Assembly: GCF_018618755.1 (NCBI RefSeq)
Contig: NZ_JACSMR010000011.1
Span: forward strand, 1 to 64,000
Source of the DNA: Exiguobacterium sp. s193
GTDB lineage: Bacteria > Bacillota > Bacilli > Exiguobacteriales > Exiguobacteriaceae
Length of the DNA stretch: 64,000 nucleotides
Reading direction: 5' to 3'
Notes under the pieces: generated by a model
The model's database searches: none
Seen by the model: only the letters and a program-made list of their open reading frames with translations
Told to the model about the DNA's origin: nothing
Program-made: the position numbers and the translations under genes
Shown here: one piece after another, positions 25,908-35,547 of the stretch
Layout of the letters: the number at the start of each line of letters is the position of its first letter
Position numbering within the stretch: the first letter of the stretch is position 1

Positions 25908-27371
25908 TTAAATACCGAGCGAAGCAATCAGCTTACGAATCCGTTCTTCCGATTGTTTCGGCGTCAAAATCAGCAGTTGGTCGCCCCCGATCAAGCGGGT
26001 TTGCCCGCGCGGGGTGATGATCGCATCATCACGGATGACAGCGACGACGAGTAAGTCTTGCGGCATTTCAATCTCCTGTAACGTCCGACCGTCGATGCGA
26101 CAGAAGGACGGGACGCTGACTTCGACGATTTCCGCATTCGGATTCGCGACCGTCATGAATTGAATCAATGGCTCAATCCCGATGACGGGTTTGACTTCGA
26201 GCTTCATGACCCGGACGATCCAGGGCAGTGCCGTCCCTTGCAGCAAGGCCGAAGTCATGACGGTAAAGAAGACGATGTTGAACAACAGATACGCGTTCGG
26301 AAGCCCGCTCGAGAGCGGATAGGTCGCAAGGATAATCGGGACGGCACCGCGCAGTCCGGCAGCCGTGATGACACTTTGCTCCCGGTAGTTGTAGCGAAAC
26401 GGCAGCAGCGATAAGAAGACGGCGAGCGGCCGTGCGACGAGAATTAACGTCACGACGATGACACCGGAGATGAGCAGCGTCCGCGGCTCGAGCAATTGCT
26501 GCGGGAAAACGAGCAGTCCGAGCATGATGAACATCCCGACTTCCGCAAGATGCGACAGGCTGCCGCTGAAGCGGATCAAGATGTCGCGGTAAATCATATC
26601 GTGGTTACTGATCCAAATCCCTGTCACGTAAACGGCGAGAAAGCCACTCGCATGGACAGTTGTTGAAACTCCGTAGGAAAGCAAGGCACCGCTAATCAAA
26701 AGTGTCGGATAGAGTGCTGACGACTGGAGTTTGATCCGGTTCATCAACTCGGTCAAGAGCCAACCGACGAACAGCCCAATCAATAGCCCGATGCCCATTT
26801 CGTACAGCAAGGACCAGATACCGCTGATGATGGAAAAGCTTTTTGGATCGAGCGCCAGTTCCGTAAAGAGAATCGTCAAAAAAACAGCCATCGGATCATT
26901 CGTACCGGATTCCGCTTCGAGTGTATGTTTGACTTTCTCATCGACAGGACGTCCGCTCAGTAAGGAAAAGACGGCGGCTGCGTCGGTTGATCCGACGAGT
27001 GCCCCGACGAGCAGTGCCATCGGCCAACTGAACCCAAGCAAGAAGTGGGAGACAACAGCGATCAAACCGGTCGTGACGACGACGCCGATTGTCGCAAGGG
27101 ACAGGGCGGCAGGCAGAACACGCCGAAAGTCGTCCCATTTCGTATTCAGCCCGCCATCAAACAAAATGATGACGAGGGCGATCGTTCCGAACAGACGTGC
27201 TTGTTCGAAGTCCGAGAAGGCGATCATTCCCGTGACATCGGTTCCGGCGAGGATGCCGACGAAAACAAATAGGATCAGCGTCGGGACGTTGAGGCGAAAG
27301 GAGAACTTAGTCGTGAGTATCGCGAGTAATAATAAAACACCGGCAAGTAGTAGGACGGTTCCTTCGTTCAC
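25908..27371 (-). CDS. K+/H+ (or Na+/H+) antiporter, NhaP2/CvrA type
   Basis: 487 residues. About twelve membrane helices fill residues 1-385, with the CPA1 landmarks FDGGLNTKW near 74, GSTDAAAVFSLL near 130, ESGTNDPMAVFL near 155 and AAGLRGAVPIILA near 345. A cytoplasmic TrkA-C-like domain follows (about 410-487; LIGGDQLLILTP), as in NhaP2-type potassium/proton antiporters where it binds nucleotides. It exchanges cytoplasmic K+ or Na+ for protons. Confidence 0.9.
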   Translation of the reverse strand: MNEGTVLLLAGVLLLLAILTTKFSFRLNVPTLILFVFVGILAGTDVTGMIAFSDFEQARLFGTIALVIILFDGGLNTKWDDFRRVLPAALSLATIGVVVTTGLIAVVSHFLLGFSWPMALLVGALVGSTDAAAVFSLLSGRPVDEKVKHTLEAESGTNDPMAVFLTILFTELALDPKSFSIISGIWSLLYEMGIGLLIGLFVGWLLTELMNRIKLQSSALYPTLLISGALLSYGVSTTVHASGFLAVYVTGIWISNHDMIYRDILIRFSGSLSHLAEVGMFIMLGLLVFPQQLLEPRTLLISGVIVVTLILVARPLAVFLSLLPFRYNYREQSVITAAGLRGAVPIILATYPLSSGLPNAYLLFNIVFFTVMTSALLQGTALPWIVRVMKLEVKPVIGIEPLIQFMTVANPNAEIVEVSVPSFCRIDGRTLQEIEMPQDLLVVAVIRDDAIITPRGQTRLIGGDQLLILTPKQSEERIRKLIASLGI

Positions 27372-27531
27372 ACGCGTACCTCCTCAAAAGAAAGCTCATT
27401 TCTTTTAGTATACGCTAATGTAAGGCACCAGATACACGAAAGTCTTTTTACGAAATGATGTGTATAAATTGTTTGAAAAAGGAATCAACAAGTACATGGT
27501 ATTTCATTTAATCAATTGGAGGCGAAAATTT

Positions 27532-28404
27532 ATGAACATTTGTATCGTGACAGGGGCAAACTCAGGGATGGGGATGGTGACGATTCAGGAACTCCTCGAG
27601 CGGGGTGACCGGGTCATCGCGACCGTCCGCTCTGAAAAGAAGGCGACCGCCCTCGTCCAACTTTTACGGGAGCACGGTGTTGCACATACACATCTTGAAA
27701 TTGAAGTCGTTCAACTCGATCAACTGGCGTCGGTCCGGCGCTTTGCGGACCATCTGTTTGAAAAAATCGGACGTATCGACCGCTTGATTTTAAATGCGGG
27801 TGTCATGGTACCACCGTATCATTTGACGAAAGATGGTTTCGAGTCGCAGTTCCAAGTCAATTACTTGAGTCATTTCTATTTGATTGAACGGCTGTTACCA
27901 CTCCTGCAACAAGGGAACGACCCACGCGTCATTTCGATTTCCTCGCTGGCCGGCGAAGGGGGACTTGTCCGGACGGATATCGAGCTCGAGTCGATTGCCC
28001 ACGTCAAAAAAGAGCACTATGGCCCGATGCGCTCGTACCGCGAATCGAAATTGCTGCAAATGGTCCATATGCGGGAGCTCGCAGAAAAGTACGGCGACAA
28101 GGTGACGTTCGTCAGCGTCCACCCCGGTATCGTCAATACGGATTTGTTCTACCGCGGCAAGTACGGCAAAGTCATGAAAACGATTTTAAAACCGGTCGCA
28201 CAAGTCGGCTATTGGACGGGGAAACTCTATACACCGGAATACGGGGCGAAGACGGCGTTATACCTTGCGACGACGACGGACCGGATCGAAAATGGTGGCT
28301 ACTATGCGGACTCTGCACCGCGCCTCAGTAACCCGATCGTCGAGGATGATCCGTACCGCGAAGCGGCGCGGCGCCTGTCGAAAAGTTGGGTCGGGCTCGA
28401 GTAA
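27532..28404 (+). CDS. SDR-family oxidoreductase (retinol-dehydrogenase-like)
   Basis: 290 residues from the ATG at 27532, which follows TTGGAGG; the frame is open upstream but lacks a site. TGANSGMGMVT near 8, LNAGVMVPP near 90, ISSLAGEG near 140, and YRESK near 180 (YxxxK). It resembles the WWOX/retinol dehydrogenase branch of SDRs that act on hydrophobic substrates, often with NADP+. The actual substrate is unknown. Confidence 0.87.
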   Translation: MNICIVTGANSGMGMVTIQELLERGDRVIATVRSEKKATALVQLLREHGVAHTHLEIEVVQLDQLASVRRFADHLFEKIGRIDRLILNAGVMVPPYHLTKDGFESQFQVNYLSHFYLIERLLPLLQQGNDPRVISISSLAGEGGLVRTDIELESIAHVKKEHYGPMRSYRESKLLQMVHMRELAEKYGDKVTFVSVHPGIVNTDLFYRGKYGKVMKTILKPVAQVGYWTGKLYTPEYGAKTALYLATTTDRIENGGYYADSAPRLSNPIVEDDPYREAARRLSKSWVGLE

Positions 28405-28418
28405 AGGCAAAAAAAAGG

Positions 28419-28445
28419 TCTACCGGCTCGTGGGAAGCCGGTAGA
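28419..28445 (-). terminator. Hairpin with T tail on the minus strand
   Basis: TCTACCGGCT pairs with AGCCGGTAGA; the run of A before it on the plus strand gives a U tail only for minus-strand transcripts. Confidence 0.5.
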
Positions 28446-28519
28446 TTCACGTTGTGAAGACTGGGGGTCTGATCACGTACTTAGAATACGCGATTTAAAA
28501 ATAGAATAGATAAATATGA

Positions 28520-28555
28520 AAAAAATCACAAAATGATGCGATTTTGTGATTTTTT
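28520..28555. terminator. Bidirectional intrinsic terminator
   Basis: AAAAAATCACAAAAT pairs with ATTTTGTGATTTTTT. Confidence 0.8.
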
Positions 28556-28636
28556 GTTTCATGCGAGCAAATCAGTTTTCTTCTGCCGTCGTTTTCGTTA
28601 GGATAGAGAAGAATTTTTGGTTATAGGAGGTACAAC

Positions 28637-29122
28637 ATGATACGACTAGCTACATCACAAGACGTTCGAAACATCGCAACACTACTTGAGCACAAGGCGC
28701 TTGCACTCCAAGCGGCAGGCAGCACGCAATGGGCAGCCTACCTTGAACAAGACATCGAGGCACTCGTCAAAAGTGACCTGGATGCCGGAAGACTGTTTGT
28801 TTTTGAAGAAAACGACCAGTTGCTCGGTTCCGTTGCCCTGCTTCCTTCGATGGAATGGGATCGCTCACTTTGGGCAGATACGGAAGGTCTTTATATCCAC
28901 CGGATAGTCGTCAGTGATTTGGCGAAAGGACGCCGCGTCGGAAAACAGCTTCTTGATTATGTGATTGAGTTGACCGACTTCGAAGGCGAGACGCTTCGTC
29001 TCGACTGCGTGGCGTCGAATGCCTTTTTGAATGACTATTATACGTCGGTCGGCTTCACGTACCAAGGCACATATGACGGATTTTCGACATATGAGTACGA
29101 ACGGATTGAAGCAACGGCATAA
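28637..29122 (+). CDS. GNAT-family N-acetyltransferase
   Basis: 161 residues behind AGGAGGTAC. IHRIVVSDLAKGRRVGKQLLDYV near 92-114 is motif A (here KGRRVG instead of QGxG), followed by LRLDCVASNAFLNDYYTSVGF near 120-140. Substrate unknown. Confidence 0.85.
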   Translation: MIRLATSQDVRNIATLLEHKALALQAAGSTQWAAYLEQDIEALVKSDLDAGRLFVFEENDQLLGSVALLPSMEWDRSLWADTEGLYIHRIVVSDLAKGRRVGKQLLDYVIELTDFEGETLRLDCVASNAFLNDYYTSVGFTYQGTYDGFSTYEYERIEATA

Positions 29123-29195
29123 TCCGTCATTTGTTCAAGACAAGTCGTAGCTGCTTTGTTAAGGTAAAAGAAAAGGAATTGCGAGGAGTGATGGG

Positions 29196-30245
29196 ATGCG
29201 ACTTCAGATTGGCTTCATCGGCTTCGGTAAAAGTACGACCCGTTACCATTTGCCCTACGTCATGATTGATCCGCATTTTGATGTGACGTGGATTTATAAT
29301 CGGACGGCAAAACCGGAGTTAGAGAAAAAATATACGGACAAGTTAGCACACGTCCAGTTCACGACAGATCTTGAAACGATGCTGTCAGACGAACAGCTTC
29401 AAGTCGTCGTCATCAATACACCACCTGCGACACACTTTTCTTATGCCATGCAGGCGTTACGACACAAAAAAAATGTCCTCGTCGAAAAACCGTTTACCGT
29501 CACGGAACAAGAGACGGTGCAATTGTTTGAAGAAGCGAAGAAACAGGGTGTCAAACTACTGGCTTACCAAAACCGCCGCTTCGACAGTGATTTTCAGGCG
29601 GTCGCACAAGTCATCGCTTCCGGCAAACTCGGTCGGATTGTTGAGGTCGTTTCACAATTTGACCTGTACCGTCCGGATGCGGCACCTTCGAATACGGCGC
29701 ATGAAAATGGTGCCCTCTATAGTCTCGGTGTCCATACGATGGACCAAATCATTGCCTTGTTCGGAAAACCGAACCAAGTCGCGTATGACATCCGGACGGT
29801 CCGCGGAACGGACATCCCGGATGATACGTTTGCGGTCGACTTTTATTACGACGACTTTAAGGCGAGCGTCCGGACGAGCCATATTGCCTTGACGCCAGCG
29901 CCACGCTGGATGATCCATGGAACGAACGGGACGTTCATCAAACAACATGTCGACCGGCAAGAGCTTGACCTGAAGGCCGAGTATTTTCCGGGCGAGGACG
30001 GATTCGGTGAAGACTCGGAGGATGATTTTGGTCGTTTGCTCTACCATGACCAGCATGGTCATCTGCAAAATGTCCGGATTCCGAGTCCAATCGGTGACTA
30101 TGGTAAATTATATCGGGCATTTTACCGGAGCATCGTCGAAGATACCCCGCTTCCAGTGACAGAAGAAGAGACGACGTTCGTCGCCCATCTGCTCGAGCAG
30201 GCGTTCACTCAACCCTCCCCCTTTATCGTCAATATTAAAAATTGA
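29196..30245 (+). CDS. yhhX: Gfo/Idh/MocA-family oxidoreductase, YhhX-like
   Basis: 349 residues. The Rossmann start GFIGFGKSTTRYHLPYVM is nearly diagnostic for the YhhX branch. Other conserved stretches are KNVLVEKPFTVTEQE near 92 (EKP motif), AYQNRRFDSDF near 123, YRPDAAPS near 160, and SLGVHTMDQIIALFGKP near 178 with the catalytic-region His. The family uses NAD(P) to oxidise sugars or cyclitols; the substrate of YhhX is not firmly known. Confidence 0.88.
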   Translation: MRLQIGFIGFGKSTTRYHLPYVMIDPHFDVTWIYNRTAKPELEKKYTDKLAHVQFTTDLETMLSDEQLQVVVINTPPATHFSYAMQALRHKKNVLVEKPFTVTEQETVQLFEEAKKQGVKLLAYQNRRFDSDFQAVAQVIASGKLGRIVEVVSQFDLYRPDAAPSNTAHENGALYSLGVHTMDQIIALFGKPNQVAYDIRTVRGTDIPDDTFAVDFYYDDFKASVRTSHIALTPAPRWMIHGTNGTFIKQHVDRQELDLKAEYFPGEDGFGEDSEDDFGRLLYHDQHGHLQNVRIPSPIGDYGKLYRAFYRSIVEDTPLPVTEEETTFVAHLLEQAFTQPSPFIVNIKN

Positions 30246-30268
30246 ATTTTATTTGATGACAATATAAT

Positions 30269-30310
30269 TAAATCTTCTTGTTGTGCGTATACAACAGGAG
30301 GATTTTTTTG
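30269..30310 (+). terminator. Intrinsic terminator
   Basis: AAATCTTCTTGTTGT pairs imperfectly with ACAACAGGAGGATTT and is followed by a T run. Confidence 0.85.
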
Positions 30311-30432
30311 TTACAAAGAATGAAGATGTTGCTATTTTTCAGAATTTTCTTTTGAAATTATGATTATTATTTCAAAAACTTGGGAAAAATGGTGTATGTC
30401 ATTGTTTTATCATTTGAATAAGGGGGTCTATC

Positions 30433-31518
30433 ATGAAGAAAATCATCACAAGCTTCATCGTGGCTGGATTGATGTTTGGCGTATTCAGTCCGTCACTCGT
30501 CGCGCATGCCGCAACAAAATTGACGATCACGACCGCAGTCTTACGTGTCCGCGAAAAGCCGACGACATCAAGCAAAATTCTCGGGAATGTTGTCAAAGGT
30601 AACGTCTATACGTCTAAAGGAACATCGGGAAGCTGGTACAAAATCACCTATAAATCGCGGACGGGATACATACACAAGGATTACGTCAAGACATCCACGA
30701 CGTCCTCGAAGTACACATCAACCGGAACGAAGTATACGACGGTTGGGACACTCAACGTCAGAACGGGTCCGAGCACAAAATATAAATCCGTCACCCAGCT
30801 TGGTAAAGGCGTGAAAGTAGCAACGTATGGCACATCAGGTAGCTTTACGCGCATTTTATACAGTGGCAGTTACCGTTATGTATCGACACAGTACGTAACG
30901 ACAAAAAAACCGACCACGACGACAACTAAAAAATTAAATGTTCCGTATTACAACCAATATTCATTAGGGTACCCGTCAGGTTGTGAGTTCGTTTCATTGA
31001 AGATGGCCCTCGAATATAAGAAAAAAGCAGTATCGGCAGCATCGCTCTACAACCAGATGCCAAAAAGCATGAAAAATGCGACGTACAAAAATGGGAAATA
31101 CTACTGGGCAGACCCAGAAAAGATGTTCACGGGGAATCCTGCCGGAACACTCGATTATTACAAGAACTGGGGGATTTACCCGAAAGGCATTCTCCCACTC
31201 GCGAAAAAATACCGGAGTGGTGCCGTTGATATCTCGAAACAGGGTGTCAGTAAAATCGAACGTGAAATCCGGAGCGGGAATCCGGTTATCGTCTGGGCGA
31301 CCGTCGATTTCAAAAATCCGTACGGCTACTTCTCTTGGATTAAGCCGGACGGTAAAACGTTTACCGGATACCGTAACTATCACGTCATGCTCGTGACAGG
31401 TGTCTCAAGCAGTTCGTTTTACGTGTCTGATCCGTATCGTGGGAAATACGCCGTCAGTCGCGCCCAGTTTACGTCGGTCTACAACACGACGGGACAATAT
31501 GCGTTATCCGTCCGCTAA
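30433..31518 (+). CDS. Secreted SH3b-C39-like cysteine peptidase
   Basis: 361 residues. Signal peptide with cleavage after AHA (about 28). Two SH3b domains (about 30-90, VLRVREKPTTSS; about 97-155, TLNVRTGPSTK) are separated by Ser/Thr-rich linkers and should bind cell wall. The C-terminal peptidase_C39_2-like domain has LGYPSGCEFVSLKMAL near 185 with the Cys, RNYHVMLVTG near 318 with the His, and VSDPYRG near 333 with the Asp. Likely acts on peptides or wall protein outside the cell. An AAGGGGG site precedes the ATG. Confidence 0.88.
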   Translation: MKKIITSFIVAGLMFGVFSPSLVAHAATKLTITTAVLRVREKPTTSSKILGNVVKGNVYTSKGTSGSWYKITYKSRTGYIHKDYVKTSTTSSKYTSTGTKYTTVGTLNVRTGPSTKYKSVTQLGKGVKVATYGTSGSFTRILYSGSYRYVSTQYVTTKKPTTTTTKKLNVPYYNQYSLGYPSGCEFVSLKMALEYKKKAVSAASLYNQMPKSMKNATYKNGKYYWADPEKMFTGNPAGTLDYYKNWGIYPKGILPLAKKYRSGAVDISKQGVSKIEREIRSGNPVIVWATVDFKNPYGYFSWIKPDGKTFTGYRNYHVMLVTGVSSSSFYVSDPYRGKYAVSRAQFTSVYNTTGQYALSVR

Positions 31519-31530
31519 TTTCATTCACCC

Positions 31531-31568
31531 CGGTTGCTGTCGATTCATGAGACGGCAACCGTTTTTTT
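31531..31568 (+). terminator. Intrinsic terminator
   Basis: CGGTTGC pairs with GCAACCG, with extra inner pairing, followed by seven T. Confidence 0.88.
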
Positions 31569-31664
31569 ATTTAGAATTTTTTTTGGCTTCAGAAAAAGAA
31601 ATAGAGGGTTCTTCAAGGGAAGCGGGTAATTGGATTACATAGACATTTAGAAGAGGGTGATGAG

Positions 31665-33332
31665 ATGGAAGAAGAGCGCCTCGCGAGGCTCGAACAGGAA
31701 ATCGAAGCATTGAAGGTACGTGTTGCCGAACTCGAACAACCAGGTCCGCTGGCGGAACCGGTCAGGCAGACGAGTACCGTCACTGCACCGAAGCGGCGCC
31801 CCGCCTTTGTCAAAAAGGAGCAGCCGCGCGGCGAGAAAAAACAGCGGACACGCGATGAATGGGAACATGTCGTGGCGACGGTCTGGTTACCACGGATTGC
31901 GGCGCTATTTGCCGCAATCGGAGTCGTATTCTTATTTTCATACGCCTCGATTTCCGGTTGGATTAATCCTGCGACCCGGATTGGCAGTGGTGTCTTGATT
32001 GGTCTGTTATTGATGGGACTTGGTGAATTCCAGTATGAAAAAAAACGTCCTGATCTCGGAATCGGGCTGGTTGCGACAGGGACGATCGTATCGCTCGCTG
32101 CTTTATTCGCTGGCATGGCATTGTACCAGTTTTATCCGCCGACGCTTGCCTTGTTACTGGAACTCGTCGTCTTATTCATCGCATTTGGTCTCATGATTTG
32201 GATGCGTTCTCAAGTTCTCTTGATCCTCGTATCCGTCACTGGTTTTTTACTGCCGTTTCTACAACTGGCGGACGAACCAAACATTCCGTTATTTCTCATC
32301 TACGAAGTCGCGTTGTTTACTGCCTTATTTGGAGCTGCCCTCCGTTTGAAGGCGAAACAAGCATTCCCGGTCAACTGGGTATTCTTTACGCTCGCTATAC
32401 TGTATAGCAGCATCACGCTATCATTCATGACACGAACGTTTCTCGACGAATTGAGCGTGTTGCTCGCAGCAATCCTTGGGTACGTCGGGGCGGTTTATGT
32501 CGGACATCAGTTACGGCTGAATCGGAATTACCCGGGTTATGCTGCAGGGGCAGTCGCCCTAATCAGTTTAGCCGTTATCGATTGGCAGTGGGGGGCGCTC
32601 GTCGCACTCGGCCTTGCGGTGCTCGCCTACGCCATTACCAACTACTCGAAAGACCTGTGGCACAATGCAGTCGGTCACGCGGTAGTGTTATATGCGATTA
32701 CACAAATCCCGTATGCGACGATCGGGTTGAATGAACAGTTCCAACCGTTGTTATTTGCAGTCTTTTTAATCGGGCTGTGGTTCGTCAACCGCCAACAGAT
32801 GCCGTATCAGCGGATGACGGGACTCGTGTTATACGCTTACTTTGTCTTCGATCAAATCAGCCAGTCGGGCATCTATCGTGCGATGAGTGAATCGTTTGGA
32901 TTAACGGTCTTCGCCTTGATCCTTGCGACGGGTGCCTTGATCTATCTCCTCGTGAAACAACATCATGAGATGGTCGAGAAGGGTACTTTCCAAATCAGTT
33001 TGGTCGTCGCAGCCGTCGGCGTGCTCGCGACGTATACGTTACTCGTCATGGAACTACCGTTTTATGACGGGCTCGACGATACGAATCGCAGTACGACGTT
33101 ATCGGTTGCTTATATGTTACTCGCCTTTGTCCTCGTCACCATCGGTCGAATCCGTAATCTATCCGTCTGGCGGTTGTCTGGATTACTGTTACTCAGTGTC
33201 AGTGCGATTAAGCTGTTGTTCTTTGATTTATCGTTCTTGACGCTCGTTCAAAAAGCCTTTGTCTTTATCGGGTTCGCGATTGTCGCCTTCATCATCTCGC
33301 GGACGTACTTCAAGAAACGAAAAAACAGTTAA
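31665..33332 (+). CDS. DUF2339 polytopic membrane protein
   Basis: 555 residues. A short N-terminal coiled coil (EERLARLEQEIEALKVRVAELEQ, shown in part) and a basic linker are followed by about fifteen hydrophobic helices from residue 75 to the end. LPRIAALFAAIGVVFLFSYA and the C-terminal LLFFDLSFLTLVQKAFVFI are typical for DUF2339. No known substrate. An AGAGGGTGATG site precedes the ATG. Confidence 0.78.
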   Translation: MEEERLARLEQEIEALKVRVAELEQPGPLAEPVRQTSTVTAPKRRPAFVKKEQPRGEKKQRTRDEWEHVVATVWLPRIAALFAAIGVVFLFSYASISGWINPATRIGSGVLIGLLLMGLGEFQYEKKRPDLGIGLVATGTIVSLAALFAGMALYQFYPPTLALLLELVVLFIAFGLMIWMRSQVLLILVSVTGFLLPFLQLADEPNIPLFLIYEVALFTALFGAALRLKAKQAFPVNWVFFTLAILYSSITLSFMTRTFLDELSVLLAAILGYVGAVYVGHQLRLNRNYPGYAAGAVALISLAVIDWQWGALVALGLAVLAYAITNYSKDLWHNAVGHAVVLYAITQIPYATIGLNEQFQPLLFAVFLIGLWFVNRQQMPYQRMTGLVLYAYFVFDQISQSGIYRAMSESFGLTVFALILATGALIYLLVKQHHEMVEKGTFQISLVVAAVGVLATYTLLVMELPFYDGLDDTNRSTTLSVAYMLLAFVLVTIGRIRNLSVWRLSGLLLLSVSAIKLLFFDLSFLTLVQKAFVFIGFAIVAFIISRTYFKKRKNS

Positions 33333-33343
33333 ATGATCAATGC

Positions 33344-33378
33344 CCCGTCCTGATGATTGTTGTCAGGGCGGTTTTTTT
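33344..33378 (+). terminator. Intrinsic terminator
   Basis: CCGTCCTGA pairs with TCAGGGCGG and is followed by seven T. Confidence 0.85.
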
Positions 33379-33400
33379 CACGTTTTCCGCAAAATTTATA

Positions 33401-33429
33401 TTGATAACGATTATCATTGTCGATTATAC
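33401..33429 (+). promoter_or_regulatory. Promoter of efeOBU with overlapping Fur box
   Basis: TTGATA (33401-33406), a 17-base spacer and TTATAC (33424-33429) form a SigA promoter. The 7-1-7 Fur box TGATAAC-G-ATTATCA (33402-33416) differs from the consensus at one base and covers the -35 and the spacer, so iron-loaded Fur would block RNA polymerase. Confidence 0.9.
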
Positions 33430-33469
33430 TAACAACTGAACTTACTTAACGACTTGGAGGAAATGAACG

Positions 33470-34303
33470 ATGTTACATAAAAAAGTACTGACACTGAGTG
33501 TGTTATCATTCGCAACCCTATTAGCTGCGTGTGCCGAGCAAGAAACTGTGACGAAAGCAACGCCGAAATCGAACGATGGACAATTTGACCAGGTCGTCGC
33601 CGATTACCGCGATTATGCGATCAACGAATTGGATGCCTTCACGAATAAAACGGAAGCGTTTACTACTGCCGTCAAGGAAGGTGATCTGGAAAAAGCGAAG
33701 GCCCTCTATGCACCAGCACGAATGCATTACGAGCGGGCGGAACCAATCGCGGAAGTCTTCGGTGACCTCGATCCGAAAATCGATGCCCGTGCAGGTGACG
33801 TCAAGGAGTCAGCGTGGGGCGGTTATCACCGGATCGAGCAAGGATTGTTCGAAAAAGGGACGACGAAAGGATATGAGAAATACGCCGAGCAATTGATGGC
33901 GGACGTCCATCTCTTACGTGCCAAAGTCGAGACGGTCGACGTGACACCGGAATTACTTGTCACGGGTGCAACCGATTTACTAAACGAGGTCTCGACTTCG
34001 AAAGTGACAGGAGAGGAAGATCGTTATTCACATACGGACCTGTATGATTTCGCGGCGAACGTCCAAGGGGCGGAAAAGATTTATCAGCTGCTAAACCCGA
34101 GTCTGAAGAAACAAGACGCGGCCTTATCTAAGGAAATCGCAGCGCGCTTCAAAGACGTCAACGACCTGTTGGCAGCGAAAAAGAAAGGGGACGGCTATGT
34201 CCTCTATACGGACTTATCGAAAGCAGACGTCAAACAGTTGAGTCAAGCGATCAATGAGCTGGCAGAGCCCCTCTCGAAAATGGGAATCGTCCTGGAGGGA
34301 TAA
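33470..34303 (+). CDS. efeO: Iron uptake lipoprotein EfeO/EfeM-like
   Basis: 277 residues. A lipobox LLAAC ends the signal near residue 21. The rest is the peptidase-M75-like imelysin domain: ARMHYERAEPIAEVFGDL near 82, and WGGYHRIEQGLFEKG near 118 with the HxxE metal motif. It has no cupredoxin domain, as in the shorter Gram-positive form (YwbM). It should bind iron outside the membrane and pass it to EfeB and EfeU, which follow. Confidence 0.93.
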   Translation: MLHKKVLTLSVLSFATLLAACAEQETVTKATPKSNDGQFDQVVADYRDYAINELDAFTNKTEAFTTAVKEGDLEKAKALYAPARMHYERAEPIAEVFGDLDPKIDARAGDVKESAWGGYHRIEQGLFEKGTTKGYEKYAEQLMADVHLLRAKVETVDVTPELLVTGATDLLNEVSTSKVTGEEDRYSHTDLYDFAANVQGAEKIYQLLNPSLKKQDAALSKEIAARFKDVNDLLAAKKKGDGYVLYTDLSKADVKQLSQAINELAEPLSKMGIVLEG

Positions 34304-34305
34304 CG

Positions 34306-35547
34306 ATGACACGACCAACATTAGAAGCAGGTGTCACCCGGCGTGACGTTTTAAAAGTCGCCGGCTTGACCGGACTCGGCGCTGCCTTGTATGCAAGTGG
34401 GGTCGAACGGTTCTTGCCCCGTGCCTTGACGGCGACCGCATCCGATCAAGTCCCGTTTTACGGAACATACCAGGCAGGCATCATGACGCCAGTCCAAAAC
34501 CACGTTCAACTCGTCGCCTTCGACGTCAAGACCGAGCGGCGCGACGACTTAATCGATTTACTGAAGCGCTGGACGCGGGCCTGTGCCCGCCTATCAGCCG
34601 GTTTGTCACTCGGTGAAACGGATAATGCGTATGTGCCGCCGGACGACACGGGGGAAGCTGACGGTTTATCAGCAAGTCACTTAACGTTCACGTTCGGTTG
34701 CGGGCACAGTTTATTTGAAGGCGACCGGTTCGGGATCGGACATAAACGTCCAGCACTGTTACGGGAATTACCAACATTTGATCTCGATCAACTCGATCCA
34801 AAATGGTCCGGTGGCGACTTGATTGTCCAAATTTGTGCAGACGATCAACAAGTCGTCTTTCATGCCTTACGCAATTTGACCCGGATTGGTCGTGGCGTCG
34901 TGAAGATCCGCTGGACGCAAGCCGGGTTTCAACGTTCAAAAGTTGCAGACGCAACAGGTGGGACACCACGCAACTTGTTCGGATTCAAGGACGGGACCGG
35001 CAACCCGGACGTGACAAAAGCAGCGACACGGGACGACACGTTATTTTATCAATGGCAGGACGGTTCGCCGTGGCTGACGAACGGAACGTTTCTTGTCGTC
35101 CGCCGGATTCAGATGCACCTCGAAGTCTGGGACCGGACGATCCTAAAAGAACAGGAACGGACTTTCGGACGCGCGCGTGCCTCGGGGGCACCGCTCGGTT
35201 CAAAAGACGAGTTCGCGTCCGTCACGCCGGCGAAGCGGACGCTGCGGGGGGAAGCGGCACTTCCGGCTGATTCACACACAGCGGTCGCCCATGGCGAAGG
35301 GAAGGTGCAGTTGCTCCGTCGCTCCTATTCTTATCAAGATGGCATTAACGAGACGACAGGTGCGCTCGACGCCGGATTGTTGTTCATCTCCTACCAGCGG
35401 TCACCGGAGCAGTTCATCACGATCCAAAAGCGGCTCGCGCAGTCTGACCGGATGAATGAATACATCACTCATCGTGGAAGCGCGTTGTTCGCCTGTTTCG
35501 GCGGTATTCAAAAAGGGGGGTACATCGGTGATGCGCTTTTTGCCTAA
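34306..35547 (+). CDS. efeB: Dyp-type haem peroxidase EfeB
   Basis: 413 residues. TRRDVLKVAGLTGLGAAL at the start is a Tat (twin-arginine) signal. The DyP motif GFKDGTGNPD near 228 holds the distal Asp, and the proximal haem His is probably in AVAHGEGK near 328. In the Efe system it oxidises ferrous iron or handles haem outside the membrane. It starts 3 bp after efeO and overlaps efeU by 17 bp. Export should require a TatAC pair elsewhere in the genome. Confidence 0.93.
   Translation: MTRPTLEAGVTRRDVLKVAGLTGLGAALYASGVERFLPRALTATASDQVPFYGTYQAGIMTPVQNHVQLVAFDVKTERRDDLIDLLKRWTRACARLSAGLSLGETDNAYVPPDDTGEADGLSASHLTFTFGCGHSLFEGDRFGIGHKRPALLRELPTFDLDQLDPKWSGGDLIVQICADDQQVVFHALRNLTRIGRGVVKIRWTQAGFQRSKVADATGGTPRNLFGFKDGTGNPDVTKAATRDDTLFYQWQDGSPWLTNGTFLVVRRIQMHLEVWDRTILKEQERTFGRARASGAPLGSKDEFASVTPAKRTLRGEAALPADSHTAVAHGEGKVQLLRRSYSYQDGINETTGALDAGLLFISYQRSPEQFITIQKRLAQSDRMNEYITHRGSALFACFGGIQKGGYIGDALFA

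Noticed and set aside
26731-27408. A 225-codon open frame opposite the antiporter gene
   Set aside because: It lies antisense to a well-conserved NhaP2-type gene, is Ser/Thr/Lys-rich without motifs and lacks a ribosome binding site.
28419-28445. Hairpin after the SDR gene as its terminator
   Set aside because: The T tail is on the minus strand only; the bidirectional hairpin at 28520 is the better terminator.
30433-31518. Low-complexity Ser/Thr stretches as a possible repeat element
   Set aside because: They are linkers between SH3b domains in a secreted protein.
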